A stretch of 42,735 nucleotides of DNA from an uncultured Prevotella sp. (GTDB lineage: Bacteria > Bacteroidota > Bacteroidia > Bacteroidales > Bacteroidaceae). The notes beneath the pieces are model-generated. The model searched no databases, was not told where the DNA came from, and saw nothing but the letters and a program-made list of their open reading frames with translations. Each line of letters starts with the position of its first letter. The stretch's first letter is position 1. Location of the stretch: NCBI GenBank assembly GCA_927910885.1, contig CAKMOD010000031.1, positions 1 through 42,735 on the forward strand, read 5' to 3'. Both the position numbers and the translations under genes were made by a program. Of the stretch, positions 8,823-17,663 are shown piece after piece.

Positions 8823-8870
8823 ACCCATTGTAGATATCTAATTTGATAGTTTACAATGGGTTTGCCTTAT
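8823..8870. terminator. Convergent terminator hairpin between thioesterase and recQ
   Basis: ACCCATTGTA (8823-8832) pairs with TACAATGGGT (8852-8861), a perfect 10-bp stem with a 19-nt loop between two converging genes. The flanking T tract is weak on both strands, so efficiency is uncertain. Confidence 0.55.
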
Positions 8871-9009
8871 ATGTTAAAATGACAGTAACCGTAATTGAAA
8901 ATAGAATTGTTAGAAGTGTAGTTTAATCCAAATCAGTTAGACTCTAATAACTTGAAGAGGATTAGGGGGTAGACCTTCTCACTTAGTATTGCTAAAGAAT
9001 CTAATCAGT

Positions 9010-10902
9010 TTAGGGTAGAAGTAAGAAACTTCCATCCATAAGTATTTCCTCTTCTAAAACCATTTCTCGCATTACTTGTTGTACCAGGTCCCAGTCATCA
9101 TTCAACTGTCGAATCTCTGTAATAGGATGTTTTTGTCCATCTGATAAGAAGGTCAATAGCTGTTCTCTTATAAGTTCTTTCTCGTCTGCATCCTCCTTCT
9201 TGGTATGTGATAGGCAAACATCGCATTGCTCACAGTCCTTTGATTTTGTTTCTCCAAAGTAGGAGAGTAGCTGTCTGCTACGGCATACTCGTTCATTCTG
9301 TGCATAATTAATAACAGAATTGATACGCTTTATGAATTGCTCCTTTCTATCTTCATACACACTCTTATTAAGGATAACGTCAATACCATCAATGCGGTCT
9401 TGCGAGTAACTAATAAGCGGTGTATTTTTGCGTGGGATAAAGTTGATGATACGCTTCTTACTTAGGTTGACCAATACCATATAGGTTTGGTTTCTATCGA
9501 GTCCGGCTTCTTGTGCAATATAGCTCTCATCAATATATCCGCTGTCAGAGAATAAACCGCCATAGTTGCGGAGTAGGGCAGTGACGATGTCATTCTCTTT
9601 GTCTGTCAATGAGTCCAGTCGGTAGAGGTCGTCCCTGTTCAATAGGAATCGTACACGTGCCTTAGTGTCTGGGTTCTGTTCATAGTCAATATAACCAGCT
9701 CGTTGAAGAATCGTCAGTGCTGCATTAACACGAATAGGGAAATGTTTGAAGGTGTTGCAGAACTTGTCAATAGGAAACTCAAAGATACATCCGTAGCCAC
9801 TTCCGACACCTATCTGGTAGAAGTAGGCTAAGTGTTCATACACAGTCTGAATATAGTCTTTTGGAGGGAAGGTATCTTCAATACGTTTCTGTAGGGTACG
9901 ATTGTCATTCCCATTATAAAGTAATACTGCGTATGCCTTATTGCCGTCACGTCCCGCACGTCCCGCTTCTTGGAAATAAGCTTCCAAAGAACTTGGACTA
10001 TCGATATGAATAACCACACGTACGTTAGGCTTGTCGATACCCATACCAAAGGCATTTGTAGCAACCATGACACGTATCTTGTCGTTCTGCCAATCATTCT
10101 GGCGTTGGTCTTTGATGCCTGGCTCTAAGCCTGCATGGTACCATGTGGCCGAGATACCCTGCTCTGTAAGCATCTGTGCAATCTCCTTTGTGCGTTTTCT
10201 ACTACGGCAGTAGACGATAGCTGTCTTGGGAATTGATTGCAGGATATGTACCATCTCTGCCTCTTTGTCCTCAGTCTGGCGTACGACATAAGCTAAGTTC
10301 TTACGTTCAAAGCTCATTCGGAAGACATTCTTCTCTTTAAAGCCTAAACGGTCTTGGATATCATCTACAACTTCTGGTGTAGCTGTTGCAGTTAAAGCGA
10401 GGATAGGTGCGTCGGGAACTAACTTTCGAATGTCTGCAATCTGCAGGTAAGAAGGGCGAAAGTCATAACCCCATTGGCTGATACAATGGGCTTCATCAAC
10501 GGTGATGAAACTTACTTTTATATGTCGTAATTTTGCTTTAAAGATATCAGAGCCTATACGTTCTGGAGATATATAAAGTAGCTTTATTCCTCCAAAGGTA
10601 CAGTTTTCTAAGGTGGTTATAATGTCATCATGGCGCATACCTGAGTATATAGCTGCAGCCGTAATTCCTTGACGACGAAGGTGGTCAACCTGATCCTTCA
10701 TCAACGCAATAAGAGGGGTAATGACTAAGCATACTCCCTCTTGGGCTAATGCTGGTACTTGGAAAGTGAGAGACTTTCCTCCTCCTGTTGGCATTAGTCC
10801 TAAGGTGTCCTTTCCTGAACCGATACTCTCGATAATTTCTTTCTGAATACCGCGAAAGTCAGGATAGCCCCAGTATTGATGAAGAATGTCAAGGTAGGAC
10901 AT
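9010..10902 (-). CDS. recQ: ATP-dependent DNA helicase RecQ
   Basis: RecQ is a 3'-5' SF2 helicase acting in recombination and replication-fork repair. In the 630 residues one sees Walker A PTGGGKS (about 38-44), the DEAH box (136-139) within TVDEAHCISQWGYDFRPSY, helicase motif VI QEAGRAGRDG, and the zinc-binding cysteines CxxxxxxxxFGE...CEQCDVC near 556-578 of the RQC domain. The last 50 residues after the zinc module are a short, charged extension in which a classic HRDC domain is not obvious. It lies downstream of recJ on the same strand, separated by a heptamer repeat tract. Confidence 0.96.
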   Translation of the reverse strand: MSYLDILHQYWGYPDFRGIQKEIIESIGSGKDTLGLMPTGGGKSLTFQVPALAQEGVCLVITPLIALMKDQVDHLRRQGITAAAIYSGMRHDDIITTLENCTFGGIKLLYISPERIGSDIFKAKLRHIKVSFITVDEAHCISQWGYDFRPSYLQIADIRKLVPDAPILALTATATPEVVDDIQDRLGFKEKNVFRMSFERKNLAYVVRQTEDKEAEMVHILQSIPKTAIVYCRSRKRTKEIAQMLTEQGISATWYHAGLEPGIKDQRQNDWQNDKIRVMVATNAFGMGIDKPNVRVVIHIDSPSSLEAYFQEAGRAGRDGNKAYAVLLYNGNDNRTLQKRIEDTFPPKDYIQTVYEHLAYFYQIGVGSGYGCIFEFPIDKFCNTFKHFPIRVNAALTILQRAGYIDYEQNPDTKARVRFLLNRDDLYRLDSLTDKENDIVTALLRNYGGLFSDSGYIDESYIAQEAGLDRNQTYMVLVNLSKKRIINFIPRKNTPLISYSQDRIDGIDVILNKSVYEDRKEQFIKRINSVINYAQNERVCRSRQLLSYFGETKSKDCEQCDVCLSHTKKEDADEKELIREQLLTFLSDGQKHPITEIRQLNDDWDLVQQVMREMVLEEEILMDGSFLLLP

Positions 10903-10905
10903 TAG

Positions 10906-10946
10906 ACTTTGAACTTTGAACTTTGAACTTTGAGGTTTGAACTTTA
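10906..10946. repeat. Heptamer tandem repeat (ACTTTGA)
   Basis: Six 7-bp units run from 10906: four identical ACTTTGA copies, one GGTTTGA, one ACTTTAG. The tract lies just upstream of the recQ ATG (on the minus strand it reads TCAAAGT). The unit resembles part of the TAnnTTTG -7 element but on the plus strand, away from recQ. Confidence 0.9.
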
Positions 10947-11000
10947 GGGGTTGAAAGATGCCTATTAGTTCGAGTGCTACTTATAAAATTCAATCAATAA

Positions 11001-12725
11001 TCAAGAATCCTCAGTTGGTCTAATATCCTCTATCTGCAACTGTACAGCTCCACGTTTAAAGACATTGTCTTCAATAGTATAAGCTATGTCAAACGAGCGT
11101 TTTGACTTGATATAGCGAGCAGATGCACTCTGTCCGAAGGCTATGCCATTCATAACGTTGTTAGAGTTGGAGTCAACCAATTCCAGCTTGATATGCTCTT
11201 GCTCACGTCCTACAACCTTACTTGTTCCGAAGTCATAGACGTCTAATGTGCAGAAGAGAGGCTTTGTGTTTCCTGGACCAAATGGTGCAAAGCGTTTCAA
11301 GTCGGTATGCAGTTTCTTGGTGATATCCTTAAAGTCAATAACTGCATCGATATCCAATATTGCTTCACGCTGTTCAGGCTCAATATGCTCTTCCACAAAT
11401 GCCTGAAAACGTTCACGGAACTCCTTCACATCTGCCCACTTCATGGTCAGTCCAGCGGCATAAGTGTGTCCACCGAAATTCAATAAGAGGTCACGACAAC
11501 TCTTAATAGCTGCATATACATCGAATCCCGCTACACTACGTGCTGAGCCTGTTGCAAGGTTTTCGTCACGTGTCAATACTACCGTTGGACGGAAGTAGAT
11601 TTCAGTCAGGCGAGAAGCAACGATTCCTATGACACCTTTCTTCCAGTGTTCATCATAGAGGACGATACTGGATTGATGCTTTTGGCTTTCCAAGCGAGCC
11701 ACAATCTGGTTGGCTTCCTCTGTCATCTGACGATCTACATCCTTTCGTTGTTCGTTGTATTCGTCAATGTGTTTTGCTTGGTTAAGTGCCAAACTATATT
11801 CTCTTTCAACAAGTAAGTCTACACTCTTCTTGCCATTCTCCATGCGCCCACTGGCATTGATACGTGGTCCAATCTTGAAGATAATATCGCTCATTGACAG
11901 TTCACGACCATTCAAACCGCAGATGTCAATAATAGCTTTCAATCCAAGACTTGCGTTTTGATTCAGCTGCTTTAGTCCGTGGAATGCAAGAATACGGTTC
12001 TCATCAACCACAGGAACCAAGTCGGCCGCTATGCTGACAGCACAGAAGTCGAGTAGAGGAACGAGGCGAGAGAATGGAATATTGTTGTTCTTAGCAAATG
12101 CCTGCATGAACTTAAAGCCTACACCACAACCACACAGGTCCTTGAAAGGATAGGTGTCATCTGGTCGCTTGGGGTTAAGAATCGCCACAGCAGGTGGCAT
12201 CACCTCGTCAGGGACGTGATGATCACAGATAATAAAGTCTATCCCTTGCTCTTTGGCATAGGTTATCTCTTCGATAGCTTTTATACCACAATCGAGGATA
12301 ATGATGAGTTTTACTCCAGTTTCTTTAGCAAAGTCTATTCCCTTCTTGCTAACTCCATACCCTTCATCATAACGATCGGGAATGTAGTAATCAATATTTG
12401 AATAGAACTGGCGTAAGAATTTATACACCAACGCTACAGCCGTACAGCCGTCTACATCATAGTCTCCGTAGACAAGAATGCGCTCCTTATGGCCCATCGC
12501 ATCATTGAGGCGGTCGACAGCTGCATCCATATCCTTCATTAAAAAAGGATTGATGAGGTCTGCCAATTGTGGACGGAAGAACCGTTTAGCCGCACTCTCC
12601 GTTGTTATACCACGGCGAATGAGCAGCGAAGCGAGAATGGGACTAATCCCCAATTTCTCCCCTAAGTCTTTAGCCGCATTGACCTGAGTATCTGCAGGTG
12701 GAGTGTAGTTCCATTTAAATTGCAT
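11001..12725 (-). CDS. recJ: Single-stranded-DNA-specific exonuclease RecJ
   Basis: RecJ degrades single-stranded DNA 5' to 3' in recombination, mismatch and base-excision repair. The 574-residue protein has the DHH phosphoesterase core: GDYDVDGCTA (87-96; Asp88, Asp90, Asp92), CDHH (167-170) as the family motif III, and the DHHA1 signature GGHTYAAGLT near 450, followed by the OB domain. A second conserved block is INASGRM. It starts at the ATG 3 codons before the KWNY stretch. The recJ-recQ pair reads leftward and forms a repair cluster. Confidence 0.96.
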   Translation of the reverse strand: MQFKWNYTPPADTQVNAAKDLGEKLGISPILASLLIRRGITTESAAKRFFRPQLADLINPFLMKDMDAAVDRLNDAMGHKERILVYGDYDVDGCTAVALVYKFLRQFYSNIDYYIPDRYDEGYGVSKKGIDFAKETGVKLIIILDCGIKAIEEITYAKEQGIDFIICDHHVPDEVMPPAVAILNPKRPDDTYPFKDLCGCGVGFKFMQAFAKNNNIPFSRLVPLLDFCAVSIAADLVPVVDENRILAFHGLKQLNQNASLGLKAIIDICGLNGRELSMSDIIFKIGPRINASGRMENGKKSVDLLVEREYSLALNQAKHIDEYNEQRKDVDRQMTEEANQIVARLESQKHQSSIVLYDEHWKKGVIGIVASRLTEIYFRPTVVLTRDENLATGSARSVAGFDVYAAIKSCRDLLLNFGGHTYAAGLTMKWADVKEFRERFQAFVEEHIEPEQREAILDIDAVIDFKDITKKLHTDLKRFAPFGPGNTKPLFCTLDVYDFGTSKVVGREQEHIKLELVDSNSNNVMNGIAFGQSASARYIKSKRSFDIAYTIEDNVFKRGAVQLQIEDIRPTEDS

Positions 12726-12861
12726 TTTAAATTGTTTTTATTTCTGTCCGTAAAGGTACAAAAAAAATGGCAAATGAGAATGTTATGTGGAGTATTATTT
12801 GGTTCTGTTTTTTTATGATATTAGCTCTATTAGGCTAATTAGCCCAATTGGTAATAAAATA

Positions 12862-12895
12862 ACAATCCCGCTCCAGATCATTGGAGCGGGATTGT
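12862..12895 (-). terminator. Terminator after the C1B peptidase gene
   Basis: ACAATCCCGCTCCA (12862-12875) pairs perfectly with TGGAGCGGGATTGT (12882-12895), a 14-bp stem with a 6-nt loop. On the minus strand the stem runs into TATTTTATT, so it terminates leftward transcription from the peptidase before recJ. Confidence 0.88.
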
Positions 12896-12973
12896 TTGTA
12901 ATTCAGTGTGGGTTGTTGAAAAGAGAAAGCAAGAAAAGAATTTCTTAATTCTCAACTCAACATCTTACCTTTT

Positions 12974-14176
12974 TTAGAGACCCATCTTCTTGCGAATATC
13001 CTTAGGGATAGCGTTCTTGTTTACCATGTAGTCCATGGTGTTAGCTGCGATGAAGCTCTTGGTCATGTACCAAATACCCTTGTAGTCACCAGTCTCACCC
13101 CAAGAGTTCTTTACCATGTAGTACTCCTTACCGTTCTGATCCTTAGCGATACCGAAGATGAGCATACCATGGTCATCAGTGAGTTCCCAGTTATCGAAAC
13201 GCTCCTGACGCTGCTGCTGTGTAGGAACAATCTCAGGTACGTTTACACCAAGTGAGTCGATGATGTCCTTCTTCTTTGATGCAGAAAGACCGAGCCAGTG
13301 AGCCATATCACTACCCTTCATGCTTTCAACCTTCTTACCGTCAACCATGTAAGCCAAACCCTTACGAGTGAAACCTGGCTCACTAACGTCGCCACCCCAT
13401 GCTACTGTGTAGCCATTCATGACAGCGTTATCGATGATACGCATCATCTCATCCATTGGGAGGTTATAAGACAATGGGAAACGCCAGTTGTCCTGTACCT
13501 CAACAGCGAACTGTGTATAGAAAGGATGGTGTGTGTAAGAAGTAATTGTTACATAATCACTCCAGTTCAAACCAAGGCTTGCAGCAAAGCTCTTTGGAGT
13601 GTACTGCTTGCCTTCGTAAGTGAATGTCTCTGGACACTTGCCAAGATAAGCATCGAGGATACCCTGCAAGCCCTGCTTCCATTGACCAGAAATCTTGTTT
13701 GCCTTGTTGCGTGCAATACCATTTACATATGGCTCTAACAAAGAGAAGAACTCATTGAAGTTGTTCAATGAATCGCCATAGAGTGAACCTGGGAATGGCA
13801 TAGCACTTTCTGGACAAATACCATGAGTCTCAAGGGTGTGCAATACATCGTATGCAGAACCACCTTGAGCAAACTGGCAATCACCATGGAAGCGAACAAC
13901 CTGAATAGCACGCTCCATGTATGTCTTATTAGCAACGAAACTCTCACAGAGGTCGTATGTCTTACCAGTCTTCTTCAAAATCTCAGCCTCGAAGTAGCTA
14001 AGAGTTGAATAGTCCCAGCAGGTACCTGAACGGTTCTGGTCCTTAATACTTGTAATTGGAATCTGCTTTACTACTGTAAAAACAGGCTTGTTAGAGGTTG
14101 CACCCTCTTTCTTGTCTGCGGCATTAGCACCTATCGCAACCAAAGCGAGCAATGCTACAACTAAAGTTTTTCTCAT
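12974..14176 (-). CDS. Exported C1B (bleomycin hydrolase/PepC-like) cysteine peptidase
   Basis: A 400-residue precursor with signal peptide MRKTLVVALLALVAIGANAA. The papain-fold catalytic Cys53 sits in NRSGTCWDYSTLSYFE. The His lies in DDHGMLIFGIA (about 337) and the Asn in MVKNSWGE (about 357). The family cuts N-terminal residues from peptides as a ring-shaped aminopeptidase, and exported versions in Bacteroidales probably process peptides in the periplasm. The gene lies beside an aminopeptidase P gene, which fits peptide utilisation in an amino-acid fermenter. The codon use is biased, suggesting good expression. Confidence 0.92.
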   Translation of the reverse strand: MRKTLVVALLALVAIGANAADKKEGATSNKPVFTVVKQIPITSIKDQNRSGTCWDYSTLSYFEAEILKKTGKTYDLCESFVANKTYMERAIQVVRFHGDCQFAQGGSAYDVLHTLETHGICPESAMPFPGSLYGDSLNNFNEFFSLLEPYVNGIARNKANKISGQWKQGLQGILDAYLGKCPETFTYEGKQYTPKSFAASLGLNWSDYVTITSYTHHPFYTQFAVEVQDNWRFPLSYNLPMDEMMRIIDNAVMNGYTVAWGGDVSEPGFTRKGLAYMVDGKKVESMKGSDMAHWLGLSASKKKDIIDSLGVNVPEIVPTQQQRQERFDNWELTDDHGMLIFGIAKDQNGKEYYMVKNSWGETGDYKGIWYMTKSFIAANTMDYMVNKNAIPKDIRKKMGL

Positions 14177-14196
14177 AAGTTTTTTCTTATAAATGG

Positions 14197-14230
14197 GGTT
14201 GCCGTTGTGAGTGATACTCTTGCGGCAACC
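14197..14230 (-). terminator. Hairpin between pepP and the C1B peptidase gene
   Basis: GGTTGCCG (14197-14204) pairs with CGGCAACC (14223-14230) in the 85-bp gap. No U-tract follows on the minus strand. It may be a weak terminator or an mRNA-processing or leader hairpin of the peptidase. Confidence 0.4.
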
Positions 14231-14261
14231 TTGATGTAAATATTAATTATTAAATGTTTTA

Positions 14262-15668
14262 TTACTTTCGGTTTGCTGCAATGAAGTCTTCAACATCCTG
14301 CGGATGATAAGGAATAATATCCTTGCCAATGAATCGGCAACCATCCTTTGTGATGAGGATGTCGTCTTCAAGACGGATACCTCCGAAGTCTTTGTACTCA
14401 TCCAACTTATCGAAGTTGAGGAAGTCTGCACAATGTTTCTTTGCACGCCAGTCATCAATCAATGCAGGAATGAAGTAGATACCTGGTTCATCCGTAACAA
14501 CAAATCCTTCTTCCAAGCGACGACCCATACGCAGGCAGTTAGTACCGAACTGCTCAAGGTTAGGGCGAGTTTCTTCATCGAAGCCAACGTGAATCTGGTC
14601 GAATGACTCCATATCGTGAACATCCATACCCATCATGTGGCCAAGGCCGTGAGGCAGGAACATCGCATGTGCACCAGCAGCTACAGCCGCATCTGTATCG
14701 CCCTTAGCCAATCCAAGTTCTTTCATACGGTCAAAGAGAATACGGCATACAGCAAAGTGTACGTCCATATACTTAACACCTGGCTTAGAAAGCTCCAGTG
14801 CTGCATCGTGGCACTCTTCTACAACCTTATAAATCTCCAACTGCTTCTGAGTGAACTTACCACTTACAGGGAATGTACGGGTATTGTCAGAACAGTAGTG
14901 GTTGATGGTTTCAGCACCACAATCACATAGAGCAAGGCGACCAGCCTCTAATACTGCCATTGAAGGATTGCCATGCATAATCTCACCATGCTGAGAGAAG
15001 ATGGTTGGGAATGATACCATCGAACCGTATGAATTAGCGATACCACTAACCTGACCACCAACGAACTGCTCAGTTACGCCAGGTTTACCCAATATCATAG
15101 CTGTTGTGTGCATCTTGTAGCCGATAACAGCAGCACGCTCCAGTTCTTCAATTTCTTCCTGTGTCTTTACAGAACGCATCTTAACAACCGCACGGATAAG
15201 CTCCAAACTTGCAGACTCTTTCTGCTGGTTAGGATGAATACCGAAGAGGTCGAATATTTGAATCTTAATATCAGCACGATAAGGAGGTAGGAAGTGAACT
15301 TTACGATGCTCGCGCAGCGCATTGTTACAGATAGTCTTTAGCCCCTTCATGTTAACAGTGTTAGCTACACCGACAGCATCGGCCATATCCTTTACAGAGT
15401 CAACGCTACCGTACCAAACAATATCGTCGATATCAATGTCATCACCAACAAGTGTTTCTGTGTCATTGTCAATGTCAATAACACCAACTAATCCGTCACG
15501 TTTCTGACCAAAATAATAGAGGAATGATGAGTCCTGACGGAAAGGATAATATCCATTCGCAGGAAAGTTTGCAGGCGACTCATTGTTGCCAAAAAGGATA
15601 ATAATACCCCCTCCAACAAGCTTCTTAAGCTCTGCACGGCGCTTTACATAGGTTTCTTTGTTAAACAT
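14262..15668 (-). CDS. pepP: Xaa-Pro aminopeptidase (M24B, aminopeptidase P)
   Basis: This 468-residue pita-bread metallopeptidase removes N-terminal residues before proline. An AMP_N domain occupies about residues 5-130. The M24 domain shows all five metal ligands: the two Asp in CDCGAETINHYCSDNTRTF, His in HGLGHMMGMDVHD, Glu in VVTDEPGIY and Glu in GGIRLEDDILIT. No signal peptide is evident, so it is cytoplasmic. A canonical minus-strand -7 element lies at 15696-15703, 28 bp before the ATG. Confidence 0.95.
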   Translation of the reverse strand: MFNKETYVKRRAELKKLVGGGIIILFGNNESPANFPANGYYPFRQDSSFLYYFGQKRDGLVGVIDIDNDTETLVGDDIDIDDIVWYGSVDSVKDMADAVGVANTVNMKGLKTICNNALREHRKVHFLPPYRADIKIQIFDLFGIHPNQQKESASLELIRAVVKMRSVKTQEEIEELERAAVIGYKMHTTAMILGKPGVTEQFVGGQVSGIANSYGSMVSFPTIFSQHGEIMHGNPSMAVLEAGRLALCDCGAETINHYCSDNTRTFPVSGKFTQKQLEIYKVVEECHDAALELSKPGVKYMDVHFAVCRILFDRMKELGLAKGDTDAAVAAGAHAMFLPHGLGHMMGMDVHDMESFDQIHVGFDEETRPNLEQFGTNCLRMGRRLEEGFVVTDEPGIYFIPALIDDWRAKKHCADFLNFDKLDEYKDFGGIRLEDDILITKDGCRFIGKDIIPYHPQDVEDFIAANRK

Positions 15669-15695
15669 ATTTCAATATATTAGTTGGTTTGATTG

Positions 15696-15703
15696 CAAAG
15701 ATA
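15696..15703 (-). promoter_or_regulatory. -7 element of the pepP promoter
   Basis: CAAAGATA on the plus strand reads TATCTTTG on the minus strand, an exact -7 element, with the transcript starting roughly 20 nt before the pepP ATG. No clear -33 TTTG was found at the usual distance. Confidence 0.6.
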
Positions 15704-15725
15704 GTTATTTTTGTTTGAAAGTTAT

Positions 15726-15733
15726 TAACTTTG
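15726..15733 (+). promoter_or_regulatory. -7 element of the patatin-like gene
   Basis: TAACTTTG matches TAnnTTTG and sits 23 bp before the ATG at 15757. Together with the divergent pepP element 22 bp away it makes a compact back-to-back promoter region. Confidence 0.55.
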
Positions 15734-15756
15734 CAGTTGTTTTTTAACGAGAATTT

Positions 15757-16623
15757 ATGCAAATAGATAGGAATACGGGCTTAGTGTTAGAAGGAGGAGG
15801 TATGCGTGGTGTATTTACCTCTGGTGTGTTGGACGCTTTTATGAAATATAAGCTATATTTTCATTACACTGTAGCGGTCTCTGCTGGAGCGTGTAATGGT
15901 TTGTCATACGCCAGTCGTCAACCGCGTCGCGCTCGTATCTCCAATATTGACATGCTTGCCAAATATGATTATATAGGCTTACGTCATCTCGTTACGCAGG
16001 GATGTATTTTTGATCCAGAATTACTTTATCATCGTTTCCCTTATGAGCTGATTCCTTTTGATTATGAAGAGTATTTTCGTAATTGTAAGAATGGAGATAT
16101 CTTTGAGGTGGTGGTAACAAACTGTCAGACAGGTTTTGCAGAATATCTTACAGAATCATCAGGTGATACGCATCGTCTAAACGAATTGGCACGTGCTTCT
16201 TCAAGTCTTCCATACGTTTGTAAGATTGTTGAGGTAGATGGAAAGGAGTTATTGGATGGTGGTATTGTTGACTCTATTCCTGTATTGCGCTCTATAGAAA
16301 CAGGACACGAAACGAATGTGGTTATCAGCACGCGTAACAAAGGTTGGAGAGAGTCTGGGCGCGATTATAAGCAACCCAAGTTTATCTATCGTAATTACCC
16401 TCGTTTACGTGTTGCTCTGAGCCGGAGAATAGAAGCTTATAACCGTCAGCTTGATTTGGTGGATGAGTTGGAGGAACAAGGTAAGATACTTGTTATCCGC
16501 CCAGAAGAGCCTATCGTTGTTGGTCGAATGGAGAAAGATGTAGAGAAGCTTGAGAATCTTTATGAGGAAGGTTTCCGATTGGGCGAAAGATTCGTAAAGG
16601 ATAATCTGCCACAACTTCTCTGA
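15757..16623 (+). CDS. Patatin-like phospholipase (YjjU-like)
   Basis: A 288-residue patatin-fold protein, probably a cytoplasmic or membrane-peripheral lipid acyl hydrolase. The oxyanion loop EGGGMRG is at 12-18. The nucleophile elbow reads A40-V-S42-A-G44 rather than GxSxG, so the first glycine is replaced by alanine. The catalytic Asp is in LLDGGIVDSIPV (Asp167). The layout (oxyanion loop, elbow, then a basic C-terminal half rich in RRIEAYNRQ) resembles E. coli YjjU. Substrate unknown. Confidence 0.88.
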   Translation: MQIDRNTGLVLEGGGMRGVFTSGVLDAFMKYKLYFHYTVAVSAGACNGLSYASRQPRRARISNIDMLAKYDYIGLRHLVTQGCIFDPELLYHRFPYELIPFDYEEYFRNCKNGDIFEVVVTNCQTGFAEYLTESSGDTHRLNELARASSSLPYVCKIVEVDGKELLDGGIVDSIPVLRSIETGHETNVVISTRNKGWRESGRDYKQPKFIYRNYPRLRVALSRRIEAYNRQLDLVDELEEQGKILVIRPEEPIVVGRMEKDVEKLENLYEEGFRLGERFVKDNLPQLL

Positions 16624-16677
16624 TAAACTGTCGTAAAGGTCTATTGTACAAAGGAATATACAAGAAATAAATAGAAT

Positions 16678-16724
16678 AATAGGGACTATCTGCTGTCTTA
16701 GTGGATAGCCTCTATTTTATTGTT
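16678..16724 (+). terminator. Terminator after the patatin-like gene
   Basis: AATAGGGACTATC (16678-16690) pairs with GATAGCCTCTATT (16704-16716) with one mismatch and one G-U pair, and then runs into TTTTATTGTT. Confidence 0.65.
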
Positions 16725-16893
16725 ACTCTCTTTGCTTCTTCTCTTTTCAACCATAATTGTTTTCTCCCTTATACCCTTTCAATAAAAGATTAAATAAGAC
16801 TTCTAAATGATAAAAACCCAGCAAAGAGCATTTTTACAAGCTACCTTAATATATTTTTCTTACTTCTTATTTTCCCTTTCTAAATACTTTTGT

Positions 16894-16901
16894 TATCTTT
16901 G
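16894..16901 (+). promoter_or_regulatory. -7 element of the DUF4827 lipoprotein gene
   Basis: An exact TATCTTTG lies 16 bp before the ATG at 16917. It overlaps a possible TTG start at 16890, which it therefore rules out as the translation start. Confidence 0.7.
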
Positions 16902-16916
16902 CACAACATATTAAAA

Positions 16917-17567
16917 ATGAAAAAGCGAATGAAGAAGATAAATTTTCTCCTTGTTGTGTTAGCTGCAGTGCTGGCATTTAGTTCATGTAGTAAGACTGAG
17001 ACCTATGCAGATCAGTTGGAACGAGAAACTGAGGCAATCAACTCATTTATAGTCAAGAAAGGTATAAATGTAATTACTGAAGAGCAGTTTACAAAGCAAG
17101 GGAATACAACAGATACAACAAAGAATCAGTATGTTCTCTTCCCAAATACTGGTGTTTATATGCAGATTGTAGAGAAAGGAACTGGCGAAATCATCAAGAA
17201 AGGCGAGACAGCTACTGTTCTCTGCCGTTTTACGGAGCGCAATCTTCTTAGAGATACTTTGCAGTTGTCAAATCAGTTCCTCGTCTTTGGTCCTAAGGTC
17301 GATAAGATGTCTGTTACAAACACAAGTGGAACATACACTGCATCGTTTGACCCATCTTCAAGTGTGATGAGCGAAATCTATCAGAGTACTTCTGTGCCTG
17401 CTGGTTGGTTGGTTCCAATGCCTTATATTGGCCTTGGTAGATTGGTTAATGCATCATCAAAGTTGTCACACGTGAGACTCATTGTTCCTTCACAGCAAGG
17501 CCAGCAAAATGCGTCAAAGTCAGTCTATCCTTGCTACTATGACCTTACTTTCCAGAGAGGACTTTAA
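16917..17567 (+). CDS. DUF4827-family lipoprotein with FKBP-like domain
   Basis: About 216 residues from the ATG at 16917 (a second ATG at 16929 is also possible). The N-terminus is a lipoprotein signal with lipobox FSSC, so it is anchored in the outer membrane or periplasmic face. The mature protein has a charged helix (ERETEAINSFIVKKG) and then a region resembling an FKBP-type fold: GVYMQIVEKGTGEIIKKGETATVLCRF (in two strands) up to YYDLTFQRGL. Active-site residues of true prolyl isomerases are not apparent. It lies 96 bp before the phosphoglucosamine mutase gene, an arrangement seen elsewhere in Bacteroidales from memory. Confidence 0.8.
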   Translation: MKKRMKKINFLLVVLAAVLAFSSCSKTETYADQLERETEAINSFIVKKGINVITEEQFTKQGNTTDTTKNQYVLFPNTGVYMQIVEKGTGEIIKKGETATVLCRFTERNLLRDTLQLSNQFLVFGPKVDKMSVTNTSGTYTASFDPSSSVMSEIYQSTSVPAGWLVPMPYIGLGRLVNASSKLSHVRLIVPSQQGQQNASKSVYPCYYDLTFQRGL

Positions 17568-17663
17568 CGAAAAGGAAAGAGGTATAAAGTAAGAAGGAAG
17601 AGCGAGAAAGAAGAATAACGTAAGAGAACAATAAGGGCAATACCCTTCAAAAATATTTTAAGT

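Noticed and set aside
9010..12725. recJ-recQ as a phage-defence island
   Set aside because: Both are standard single-copy repair genes in Bacteroidales, with normal motifs and length.
16890..16916. TTG start extending the DUF4827 lipoprotein upstream
   Set aside because: The codons overlap the -7 element TATCTTTG and would place the signal peptide after a non-natural leader. The ATG at 16917 starts the lipoprotein signal correctly.
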